Source: Oscillatoriaceae cyanobacterium Prado104
Lineage (GTDB): Bacteria; Cyanobacteriota; Cyanobacteriia; Cyanobacteriales; Microcoleaceae
Length of the DNA: 64,000 nucleotides
Assembly (NCBI GenBank): GCA_025454405.1
Contig: JALOON010000045.1
Location: 124,001-188,000 of the forward strand
Direction: 5' to 3'
Shown: in pieces, positions 17,377-24,754 of the stretch
Layout of the letters: each line of letters begins with the position of its first letter
Position numbering within the stretch: position 1 is the stretch's first letter
Made by a program: the position numbers and the translations under genes
The notes under the pieces: generated by a model
Database searches by the model: none
Seen by the model: the letters and a program-made list of their open reading frames with translations, nothing else
What the model was told of the DNA's origin: nothing

Positions 17377-18690
17377 ATGAATTTTTACTTAGGCATAGAT
17401 TTCGGCACGACAGGGGCTCGATCGACCGCGATCGACTCTGAGGGTAAGATACATAGTGAGATAGAATGTACTTACGAGAGTGGCGATCTCGCGCCTGCAT
17501 GGCAAAACGCGCTGTGGGCGGTAATCGATCGAATCCCCGCAGCAATCCGCCGTCAGGTAAGGGCGATCGCCCTTGACGGCACATCGTCCACCGTCATGCT
17601 GTGCGATAGCGATGGCATACCGATGTGCGAACCTATTTTATACAACGACGCGCGCGCTGCGGCGGTAATGGAGAAGTTGCGGGCGATCGCGCCTGCCAAC
17701 CATACAGTATTGAGCGCCACATCCAGTCTGGCAAAACTCCTGTGGTGGTTGGATGGCGGGCAGGGGGGGGCATTTTTCCTGCATCAGGCGGACTGGCTGG
17801 GGTTTTTGCTGCACGGAAAATTGGGGATTAGCGACTATCACAATGCTTTGAAATTGGGTTTTGAGGTTGATACTTTGTGCTATCCGCCTTGGCTGCTCGA
17901 AGGAATTGCGGGCGCTGCAACGCCTCGGTTGCCTGAAGTTGTCGCACCGGGAACGCCGGTAGGTAAAGTGAGAGAGGTAGTGGGCGATCGCTTCGGTTTT
18001 CCCCCTGATTGTATGGTTTGTGCTGGCACAACAGATAGCATTGCAGCATTTTTAGCAAGTGGCGTGAATTCTCCGGGGGAAGCAGTAACTTCTCTCGGTT
18101 CTACTTTAGCAGTCAAACTGTTAAGTCATACGCGCGTAGATGATGCTAGATACGGAATTTACAGCCATCGTTTTCCTGCCCTTTTTGAAGGCGCAGCCCC
18201 TCAATTCTCCCCCCTTATAAAAGGGGGGGCTGGGGGGTGTCTCTGGTTAGTTGGAGGTGCTTCTAATGCGGGAGGTGCGGTGCTGCGGCATTTTTTCACC
18301 GATCGGGAATTGGAGGATTTGAGCCAACAAATCGATCCGAATCGAGAGAGTTTGTTGGATTATTATCCGCTGTTAAACAAGGGCGATCGATTTCCGATTA
18401 ACGATCCGAATTTGCAACCAAAACTCGAACCGCGTCCCGCTGATTCAGTGGAATTTTTGCACGGTTTGTTGGAAAGTATCGCGCGGATTGAAGCGCGGGG
18501 ATATCAATTATTGCAGGAGTTGGGTGCAACTGGTTTGACAAAGGTTTATACTGCTGGCGGCGGGGCAAAAAATCAGGTTTGGAGTGCGATGAGAAAGCGT
18601 TATTTAAAAGTGCCTGTGGAGACGCCAATTCATACGGCTGCTGCTTGTGGGGCGGCGCTGTTAGCAATGCGAGGAGTGCGGGGGGGTTAA
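17377..18690 (+). CDS. FGGY carbohydrate kinase, probable D-ribulose kinase
   Basis: A 437-residue FGGY-family sugar kinase. N-terminal phosphate motif YLGIDFGTTGARSTAID, substrate region ALDGTSSTVMLCD and LYNDARAA, C-terminal ATP motifs TSLGSTLAVKLL and YTAGGGAKNQVWSAMR. The sequence resembles the cyanobacterial xylulokinase-like proteins shown in one Synechococcus to phosphorylate D-ribulose; that assignment is from family knowledge. Around codons 276-288 it contains SPLIKGGAGG, encoded by an intergenic-type repeat (18201-18239) that has entered the coding frame without breaking it. It lies 32 bases after a TnpB fragment and has no operon partner. Confidence 0.85.
   Translation: MNFYLGIDFGTTGARSTAIDSEGKIHSEIECTYESGDLAPAWQNALWAVIDRIPAAIRRQVRAIALDGTSSTVMLCDSDGIPMCEPILYNDARAAAVMEKLRAIAPANHTVLSATSSLAKLLWWLDGGQGGAFFLHQADWLGFLLHGKLGISDYHNALKLGFEVDTLCYPPWLLEGIAGAATPRLPEVVAPGTPVGKVREVVGDRFGFPPDCMVCAGTTDSIAAFLASGVNSPGEAVTSLGSTLAVKLLSHTRVDDARYGIYSHRFPALFEGAAPQFSPLIKGGAGGCLWLVGGASNAGGAVLRHFFTDRELEDLSQQIDPNRESLLDYYPLLNKGDRFPINDPNLQPKLEPRPADSVEFLHGLLESIARIEARGYQLLQELGATGLTKVYTAGGGAKNQVWSAMRKRYLKVPVETPIHTAAACGAALLAMRGVRGG
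18201..18239. repeat. CCCCCTT-AAGGGGG repeat inside a coding sequence
   Basis: CTCCCCCCTTATAAAAGGGG followed by GGGCTGGGGGGT. It is the same family as the block at 50787-50868. Here it lies inside the kinase gene, is translated as a Pro/Gly/Lys-rich loop, and keeps the frame open. Confidence 0.8.
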
Positions 18691-18885
18691 ACTCACAATC
18701 CCAATCCGGATCTTAATTAATTCCCTGCTTCACAGCGGAATTTTTCATGTTTGTGTGTACTATAGAATGCCACAAATTGGGAGACGGGTGGTGGCTGTGG
18801 AGGTGCGATCGCCCTTGACGGAATGTCGGATGGGAAGGGCGATCGGGCGTTTTAAAAACTGTGGGAAGTAATGAGGTCGATCGAT

Positions 18886-18998
18886 TAAAGTCCCCTTGCG
18901 GGGAAGGCTGAGTAACAGTCAAAAATAATCTGACTATTACGCAGCATTGTTACGGAAGCTAGTTTCCGTCCCCGTGAGGGGAAGTTGGCAATCTATTA
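18886..18998 (-). CRISPR. Degenerate two-repeat CRISPR remnant
   Basis: On the minus strand the sequence at 18962-18998 ends in CTTCCCCTCACGGGGACGGAAAC, with the stem CCCC-tcac-GGGG and the GGAAAC 3' end common in cyanobacterial repeats. A weaker copy (18886-18918) has CTTCCCCGCAAGGGGAC. The two stems are 78 bases apart, matching one repeat plus one spacer of about 40. The repeats diverge outside the stem, so this is a relic or the last units of a decayed array. It lies about 0.1 kb beyond the 3' end of the HEPN module and in the same orientation as the type III genes. Confidence 0.45.
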
Positions 18999-19104
18999 AA
19001 TATTGCACTTAAAAAATTGTTAGTCCCATAGAATACTAAAATATCACAATTTTTTTCAAAAGTCAAGACTTTGAAAGTTTAAAGCTTAATTTTTAATCGT
19101 TTAA

Positions 19105-19509
19105 TTAAGGGTTTAGTAGTTGTTTGACTATTTGCAGGTTGTCAAAAGATTTATCAACATCTGTTTTTTTATGTCGGCGATAATAATCTCTAGCATTAGT
19201 TTTTATATTTGTTAAATATCGCGCTATTTGACTTTCATTTTTCAGATTCTTGTAAGCTTTCTCCAAATTTCGATCTTTCCGAGCGACAGCAATATCACGA
19301 ACGTAATCAAACAGGCGATCGTGTGGCGATGAGGAGCCTTGATATTTTTGTTCTAGATCGTCTCCCTGAACCTTGGCATAAGCTGCTACGCAGTGCAAAG
19401 CTGAATAGAAACACATTGTGACTGCCCAATCAGGAGAATCATCTCTGATATTAAGGGCGGCCTTTTCGTTATACTTAGCTTGTTCGCGATGGGACTGTTC
19501 GCTCGGCAT
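19105..19509 (-). CDS. HEPN-like helical protein
   Basis: A 134-residue all-helical protein. It has the layout of small HEPN proteins: DWAVTMCFYSALHCVAAYAK, a SSPHDRLFDYVRDIA loop-helix, LKNESQIARYL, and a C-terminal RDYYRRH that fits R-x5-H. HEPN proteins are often RNases in toxin-antitoxin and CRISPR-linked systems. The ATG at 19509 is preferred to an upstream TTG. It is the last gene of a tight three-gene minus-strand group. Whether RDYYRRH is the catalytic HEPN motif is uncertain, because it lies in a basic helix. Confidence 0.6.
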   Translation of the reverse strand: MPSEQSHREQAKYNEKAALNIRDDSPDWAVTMCFYSALHCVAAYAKVQGDDLEQKYQGSSSPHDRLFDYVRDIAVARKDRNLEKAYKNLKNESQIARYLTNIKTNARDYYRRHKKTDVDKSFDNLQIVKQLLNP

Positions 19510-19555
19510 AAAAATCAACAGCTACTTTCTGGTTTGTTCAGTAATTTCATTTAAT

Positions 19556-20038
19556 TCAGACCACCACAAATAAATTACGACTCGATTTCACTTGATTGTA
19601 GTAGCTTGTAGAGCGTGACAAACTTATTCCTGAAAGGGCAACTACTTTAGCTCCGTTTTGGATTCTGAAAAACTTCTCCACGATTTTTTCGTCAAAGTAC
19701 CATTTTTCATTGGTTTTATCCCGCAAATCCCATTCACAATCAATTACTAAATCTTGGATTTTTTCCCAAATTTCATCATCTAACTCTGTGTCAGAGTGCA
19801 GTTCTAATTCAAACTCAATCCAGTGAATGTCTTCAGGTCTAGAAGCTATAGCTCTAACTTTTGCTACACCGTCCACCTTCGCTAATTCCTGCACTAATTT
19901 GTGTACTTCAACAGGAGCGGAAAGAGACTTAAATGACTGACTTCGTGCCAGAGTAGAAGGGGAGTATTGATATACTTTCCAACTTTCTGGATTCGATATT
20001 GAATTGGGAAATTCTTTTAAGCTTCTGGTTGCTGTCAT
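19556..20038 (-). CDS. Unknown protein, middle gene of the HEPN module, possible C-terminal frameshift
   Basis: 160 residues, starting 3 bases after the stop of the preceding small gene. The central region is rich in acidic residues (HWIEFELELHSDTELDDEIWEK) and reads as alternating strands and helices. I do not recognise the family. The encoded end (KSSRNLFVVV) looks abnormal. In another frame the sequence continues NRVVIYLWWSELNEITEQTR to a stop at 19522, 13 bases before the HEPN start. One extra A, or two missing, in the A-run at 19586-19588 would explain this. Confidence 0.5.
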   Translation of the reverse strand: MTATRSLKEFPNSISNPESWKVYQYSPSTLARSQSFKSLSAPVEVHKLVQELAKVDGVAKVRAIASRPEDIHWIEFELELHSDTELDDEIWEKIQDLVIDCEWDLRDKTNEKWYFDEKIVEKFFRIQNGAKVVALSGISLSRSTSYYNQVKSSRNLFVVV

Positions 20039-20041
20039 TGT

Positions 20042-20263
20042 CTATTCCTGCAAAAATTCATTGAGACGGTCTCTTAAAAATTCAGCTTTTTGTCTGGTGA
20101 ATGCAAAACTGCCTACCAAATTTTTTGTCTGTGTTGACTCCGGCTCTTCAGCAGTAAAAGGACTATCTGATAGCATTCCTGCTATTAATATCCCATCGCT
20201 ATCGTCAATAGCTATTACTACACCAGTTACCAGATAAACTTTATTTTTTTCGGCATCATTCAT
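20042..20263 (-). CDS. Small unknown protein, first gene of the HEPN module
   Basis: A 73-residue protein: NKVYLVTGVVIAIDDSDGI followed by a Phe-x-Ala/Thr-rich strand and a C-terminal helix (AEFLRDRLNEFLQE). The ATG at 20263 has AAGGA at good spacing. It ends 3 bases before the next gene. No family recognised. Size and position would suit an antitoxin, but this is only a positional guess. Confidence 0.5.
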   Translation of the reverse strand: MNDAEKNKVYLVTGVVIAIDDSDGILIAGMLSDSPFTAEEPESTQTKNLVGSFAFTRQKAEFLRDRLNEFLQE

Positions 20264-20433
20264 TTGTGTCATCCTTAGGTATGGTTTTAGAAAGACTATC
20301 ACAAATTCTTGGGTTTTCTTTAAAACTAGGAACTAGATGTATTGATATGGGGAGTTCCTAGTTTCTAGGCAAACGCTAGCTTACATAATGGACTGCTTTT
20401 AGCAGCTAATTATTTAAGCTACGCCGTTTTCTA

Positions 20434-20619
20434 TTAGGCTACAAGTCGGTATTCGGACATCTGTGACGAAACAGAGTAGCCTGGAACAGCCTTTACCCAG
20501 AAAACTGTATAGTAAGCTACACAATACCCCTGTTTGACTTTGTTTTGAGCGGACGCGGAACGGTTCAATGCTGAGTAATAGTCAGATTTGTTAGAGTTTG
20601 ATTTTTCTTTGGGAAGCAT
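20434..20619 (-). CDS. Small unknown protein
   Basis: A 61-residue protein supported mainly by a strong AAGGAG 7 bases before the ATG. Lys/Ser/Asn-rich N-terminus, then YCVAYYTVFWVKAVPGYSV, an aromatic strand-like segment. No family recognised. It lies between the type III operon and the HEPN module, on the same strand, separated from the former by an inverted repeat that may act as a terminator. Confidence 0.45.
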   Translation of the reverse strand: MLPKEKSNSNKSDYYSALNRSASAQNKVKQGYCVAYYTVFWVKAVPGYSVSSQMSEYRLVA

Positions 20620-20720
20620 ATAGTTGCTCCTTTGTATATTTACAATCAATATTATAGCAATAGAGCATAGTTAATACAAGGAGGTTTTGTAGTAGAAGAA
20701 TTACGCATTCCTACCAAAGC

Positions 20721-20779
20721 AACCGGGTTTTTTACAGGATTTAAGGCTGAAGTACAGGATTTGAGTAAAAAACCCGGTT
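20721..20779. repeat. AACCGGG inverted repeat, possible terminator of the type III operon
   Basis: Perfect 15-base arms AACCGGGTTTTTTAC and GTAAAAAACCCGGTT around a 29-base loop, starting 35 bases after the last type III gene. The T-run within one arm would place a U-tract at the stem base on either strand. Confidence 0.6.
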
Positions 20780-20813
20780 TCAAGTGAGCCCAGTAGTATC
20801 AACTGTCTGGTTT

Positions 20814-21488
20814 CTAGCCCGCACACTTGACCTTCTTGGGACTCCCATCTTCCTTAAGATCTAAAACCTCAACTTTCACCACTTGTTGTTCAGAGAGGGA
20901 TTGTGCTTTTTTCGGTTCTTTTTCAGTCAGCCTGATACTTCCCAGAATTTCATAAGTTACTTTGTTGCCTTTGACAGCAGTAACTTTGGCTTCGATAATT
21001 TGACCGATCGCAAAACTATAACTGCTAATTGCCTTAGCAATTTCAACTTGCCTCGCTGACTCTACAACTGGAGCTGCAATTTCTCCGATCGGCCCTGCTT
21101 CTTTGTAATAACGCATCAAGCGGGATGCCCAACCTAAAATTTGCAGCAAAGTGCTAGCATCTCCTTGAAATCCTTTGAGATATTCGCTACAAGCTCGATC
21201 GATGCTGCGGTAATAATCTGTTGTTTTGCCGCTGTGTCCGATTTGTCTGCCATTACCGACAAGGGTTTTTAGGTACTTGAAAAAACGCGAAATTGCATCA
21301 GTTCGCTCTTGATTAACTGCACTGCGGAGATAGGCGATCGCCTTTCCAAACTCATTGAGATCTGCCTCTTCTTTGACAAGAAATTGCGCGATATTGTGAG
21401 CAATTTTCCATTGTTCTTCGGTTAAAGATGCTACAAAAAGTTCAGTATCGATTGTCTGGCATTTGATTTCCTCAACTACTTCTGTCAT
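20814..21488 (-). CDS. Cas11-like helical protein with a C-terminal beta domain
   Basis: 224 residues, last gene of the type III operon. Residues about 45-130 are helical with AIAYLRSAVNQERTDAISRF, GKTTDYYRSI and ILGWASRLMRYYKEAG. The last motif parallels YLGYGSRYLKYLRDG of the clearer small-subunit gene at 26788, which suggests a second Cas11-like subunit. Residues about 150-224 are beta-rich (AIGQIIEAKVTAV, VTYEILGSIRL, VVKVEVLDLKEDG) and could be an OB/S1-like barrel. The combination is unusual; the Cas11 relation is an inference from pattern, not a search. Confidence 0.5.
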   Translation of the reverse strand: MTEVVEEIKCQTIDTELFVASLTEEQWKIAHNIAQFLVKEEADLNEFGKAIAYLRSAVNQERTDAISRFFKYLKTLVGNGRQIGHSGKTTDYYRSIDRACSEYLKGFQGDASTLLQILGWASRLMRYYKEAGPIGEIAAPVVESARQVEIAKAISSYSFAIGQIIEAKVTAVKGNKVTYEILGSIRLTEKEPKKAQSLSEQQVVKVEVLDLKEDGSPKKVKCAG

Positions 21489-21543
21489 TTTACTACTCCT
21501 AGTTTAATATACCTGTTACCTTTTAATCCTAAAACTCAAATAT

Positions 21544-22608
21544 TCAATACATTCCCGAAGGAGGTTCGCGATCGCTCGGATATTTCAACACGGCGGCTAA
21601 TTCTTCTAGTTGCGGTTTTTGAATTAAACTAGAATGGGCAGCTTTCATCATTTTCTGCATGAATTGTTGCAGTTCGTTTCCTGAAATGCGATCGCCCTCT
21701 GAAGTATAATAAGAAGCATAGCGATCGCGCAATTTTTCCCTGCTTTCAACTCGCTCGATTTCTGTCACAGTTACCGTCATCGTTCCCATACCGATTGGTT
21801 TGCCGCCGCCCACTTTAAGGGCGATCGGATATTGAGTATCTTGCCCTAAAACAACCAGCAAAGTTCCCAATTCTGCGGCTGTCAAATTCTTAAATGCAAT
21901 CTGAGTTTTAAAAGTATATTCTTTAGCTGCCTGCTGCACAGTAATCCCTCGATCTTGACCTTTATCGATCGCCCGAATTGCGTGGTAATAAAATTTGCGT
22001 CCCGCTACTTTCCCGCGCCCGTCAAAATATGCCGCTCTTTGGTCTGGCCTGGGACGGTATAAAGATGGCATAAATCCTGTGGCAAAACCAGTTGTTTCGC
22101 ACTTGGCATCGCTAAATTCAATTAATCCTTGCCAGTCCAATGCACCAAATACTTGACTTGCCGGACAAAGTTCGTCTTTCTTTTTGCACGGCAAGCGATC
22201 GGGCGGTATTTTGTCTCTATATCTTGGGGTAATTACCGCCAAAGTGCTGTTAGTAATTGCTTCGTAAACCGACCTAATACAGCCTTTTAAAGAACTTCCT
22301 TGAATCGATAGTTTTTGGTCGGTTGCTTGCACCATTGTTTTAATCAAAGGAACGCGACTGCCGATATCGCTGCCCATGACCACTACGCCTGTAGAAACGT
22401 GCAAAGAAGTTTGAACTTTTAGGGTGAGAAAAAGAGTTCCGTGGATGCGATCGCTCTTATATTTGTCATGTCCGATCGGGCGCTGCAATTTGGGTCTTTC
22501 TTTAGGAAAGGAGACAAAAGCATAAGGTTTCGGTGCAAGTTCGGATGACGCTGAACTCGAACTCGGACGGTTAGGTGGTTGAGGTCTTTGGGGGCGATTT
22601 CCAGTCAT
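21544..22608 (-). CDS. Type III RAMP (Cas7-like) without the catalytic Asp
   Basis: A 354-residue RAMP protein with a disordered Pro/Ser-rich N-terminus of about 45 residues. The ferredoxin-like core shows KVQTSLHVSTG, LSIQGSSLKGCIRSVYEAI (the conserved thumb/helix) and the glycine-rich loop VGGGKPIGMGTM. Where sister proteins have Asp-x-Pro (S-D-L-P-V-I-K), this one has S-R85-V-P-L-I-K, so it should bind but not cleave target RNA. Its ATG overlaps the Csx19 stop (ATGA). Confidence 0.8.
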   Translation of the reverse strand: MTGNRPQRPQPPNRPSSSSASSELAPKPYAFVSFPKERPKLQRPIGHDKYKSDRIHGTLFLTLKVQTSLHVSTGVVVMGSDIGSRVPLIKTMVQATDQKLSIQGSSLKGCIRSVYEAITNSTLAVITPRYRDKIPPDRLPCKKKDELCPASQVFGALDWQGLIEFSDAKCETTGFATGFMPSLYRPRPDQRAAYFDGRGKVAGRKFYYHAIRAIDKGQDRGITVQQAAKEYTFKTQIAFKNLTAAELGTLLVVLGQDTQYPIALKVGGGKPIGMGTMTVTVTEIERVESREKLRDRYASYYTSEGDRISGNELQQFMQKMMKAAHSSLIQKPQLEELAAVLKYPSDREPPSGMY

Positions 22609-23099
22609 TTTTCCGTTCCAACTGTGAGGGCAATAAAGTGTACGGTTGCAGTTTTTGCATCTTGAAAATATCGCTGACCAACAGCAATATTTTTAGGGTC
22701 GATCTTTTCGTCACTCTCATCTTTAAAAATGAAACCTTTGGGAAATCTGGTTTCGCCTGTATTGTAGAAATAGGCAGGGCGATCGATCGCCTCCCACTTT
22801 ATCGCTTCCTTATTTCCCGAAATTTCTTCAAATCCTAACTCATTTTTAGGTTCTATACTCAGCAGCAAAACTTCGTAACCCGTTCCCTTTTTTTTCCAGC
22901 GCAGATCAAATTGAGAGTTAAACATTTGCCCTTCATAACCTGGAAAATCATCGGGCAGCTTCTGAATAATACCGCTGACTTTGTGAGGCCAGCAAAGAAA
23001 GTAATAGCTGGGAGAAATTTTTAACTCTGCGCGATCGAGCAATTCTTGCAAATCTTCTTTAGATTCAACCAGTTTGTAACCTACAAACCCATCTTTCAT
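22605..23099 (-). CDS. csx19: Csx19-like type III-D protein
   Basis: A 164-residue protein matching what I remember of Csx19/TIGR03984: a Tyr-rich N-terminus, YYFLCWPHKVSG, then MFNSQFDLRWKKKGTGYEVLLLS and a late FPKGFIFKDE segment. It lies between two Cas7-like genes and overlaps both by four bases (ATGA). Csx19 is a type III-D marker. Its molecular role is not well established; presumably it is part of the effector complex. Confidence 0.65.
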   Translation of the reverse strand: MKDGFVGYKLVESKEDLQELLDRAELKISPSYYFLCWPHKVSGIIQKLPDDFPGYEGQMFNSQFDLRWKKKGTGYEVLLLSIEPKNELGFEEISGNKEAIKWEAIDRPAYFYNTGETRFPKGFIFKDESDEKIDPKNIAVGQRYFQDAKTATVHFIALTVGTEK

Positions 23100-24097
23100 G
23101 CTGCCGTTCCTCGCTGCAATAACTGACTCCAAGAAGTTACTGCTTTAGCAAACAAATCTTTTACCTGTACCTCTCCCGACCAAGTTAGCTGCACTCCAAA
23201 ACCTAGATCCATTTTTTGAGCGCCAACAGGAGTTTCTTCTCTATCTTCTGAAGGAAAACCGTAAGCTTGTGCTTCTGTTGTTTCGAGAAATTCTCCCGCA
23301 CCTAACAATGAGGTATAATTCCATTGTTTTTGACTGCCAATAGCGCGAATTTGGTTATCTTTTAATTCGCAACCCGGATACTGCACGATGGCTGAATTCA
23401 ATTTAACTTGCACCGTTCCCAAACCGCGAGATTTCGCAAAACCCAAGCCAAACCAACCATCATTTAAATCGCGCAATACTAAACCAATTAAACCTAATTG
23501 TGCGAGGGTAAAATTCTTGAGATGAATCTTGGTACGAAATTCACCAGCGGTGCAAACTTGATAGTTGAATAATGCTCCGGGTACAGTTGAGCCGAAGACG
23601 CGATCGATCGCAACTCCATTTCGTTCTTCTACCTTGGGTTTGGGTTTATCTTTGTCAGGATAAGCATCTTCTATTCTAACGCGACTGGCGATCGATGTGT
23701 TACCGAACATTTGAGACACAAAGCAGGATTGTTTGTATATTTCTCGCCCCGGATTGTGATGGTTTTTGTTAGCCTTTTTCCAATCTTCTAAATAATGGTT
23801 CGGATTATTGCGTTTGTCTTCGCTGAGAGGGTCACTTGCCCAAAGTTCAAATCCATCACCATTAGGGCGTTTATCTTTACCCATTGTACGGACAATTCGT
23901 TCTGCATGAGCGCGAATAGCACCTTTTAAACTGCTTCCGGGAAGGTAGATAGAACGTCCTCCTGCGTGGTAAGTCTCGACAAATTCCATATCCGGTTTAG
24001 TCGGATCGGCTCCTTCTTTGCCAGATTTAATTAGTATTGGGCCGTCGGGAATTATGGTGAGGTCGATCGAGCAATGATTGACAAATCGTTTGTGCAT
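23096..24097 (-). CDS. Csm3-like Cas7 RAMP
   Basis: A 333-residue RAMP. Core motifs: IDLTIIPDGPILIKSG, K-P-D36-M-E-F-V at the catalytic loop, SIYLPGSSLKGAIRAHAERI, SQMFGNTSIASRVRIEDAY, NGVAIDRVFGSTVPGALFNYQV and the glycine-rich loop GFAKSRGLGTV. D36 occupies the position of the RNA-cleaving Asp of Csm3, so it is probably an active backbone subunit. The start is about 30 bases after the PD-(D/E)XK-like gene. Confidence 0.85.
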   Translation of the reverse strand: MHKRFVNHCSIDLTIIPDGPILIKSGKEGADPTKPDMEFVETYHAGGRSIYLPGSSLKGAIRAHAERIVRTMGKDKRPNGDGFELWASDPLSEDKRNNPNHYLEDWKKANKNHHNPGREIYKQSCFVSQMFGNTSIASRVRIEDAYPDKDKPKPKVEERNGVAIDRVFGSTVPGALFNYQVCTAGEFRTKIHLKNFTLAQLGLIGLVLRDLNDGWFGLGFAKSRGLGTVQVKLNSAIVQYPGCELKDNQIRAIGSQKQWNYTSLLGAGEFLETTEAQAYGFPSEDREETPVGAQKMDLGFGVQLTWSGEVQVKDLFAKAVTSWSQLLQRGTAA

Positions 24098-24126
24098 GGT
24101 TGAGTAAGTCGATAGAGAGTTGAAAA

Positions 24127-24747
24127 TTAGGCAGCTACTAATTCATCAAGTTGAATTTCGCATTGTTGAAACACATAGTTAACAGCAGCAAACAGTCGAT
24201 CGATTTCTTGTAGAAAATAGCGGTCAATACTCCTGGTAAAAACCAGTCCTTCTAATTTACCAAATTCCCAATCTTTGCCGTTGGAAACAATCCCAAATAT
24301 TGTTACCTGCAATTCGTCATTCAATCGCTGTGCTGCCACCATCTCAGCTAAACATTGCGCCCAACCTTCTTCAAATTTATCTTGTTTCGCTTCTACTAAA
24401 AGCAAATACGGTTTGTCAAAAACAACTTTTCCCTGAGGAGAACGTTTGGCCAAAATATACTCAGGAAAACCTGACAATTTAGTATCGCAGTTAAGAGCTT
24501 CGTGACTCCACAAAAGCAATTTACTGCGATAGGTTTTCCAAATTTCTTTCAGCACTGGATAAATCAAATTTTCGCAAACAGCAAATTCTGAGTTATCAAC
24601 CACTCCTTCCCGCATCATTATTTGCAAGTCTTCGAGGAAGTAATCGGAGATTCTGAAAGCTGTTTCAATAACAAAATTAGCTTCAGTATATGTCAAATGA
24701 AATTCTTTGATAACTGCACCGATCGTCCTGTAATTGCTAAAAGCCAT
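24127..24747 (-). CDS. PD-(D/E)XK nuclease-like protein embedded in the type III operon
   Basis: 206 residues. The helical N-terminal half is followed by a nuclease-like core: LSGFPEYILAKRS, then KPYLLLVEAKQDKFEEGWAQCLAEM, which gives P-E...E-x-K in the right order, then a strand VTIFGIVSNGKDWEFGKL. Similar stand-alone proteins are common hypothetical proteins in cyanobacteria. Here it is only 7 bases from the preceding Csm3-like gene and 30 from the next, so it is co-transcribed. It could be an accessory DNase or RNase of the system or a passenger. Confidence 0.6.
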   Translation of the reverse strand: MAFSNYRTIGAVIKEFHLTYTEANFVIETAFRISDYFLEDLQIMMREGVVDNSEFAVCENLIYPVLKEIWKTYRSKLLLWSHEALNCDTKLSGFPEYILAKRSPQGKVVFDKPYLLLVEAKQDKFEEGWAQCLAEMVAAQRLNDELQVTIFGIVSNGKDWEFGKLEGLVFTRSIDRYFLQEIDRLFAAVNYVFQQCEIQLDELVAA

Positions 24748-24754
24748 ATTTGCC

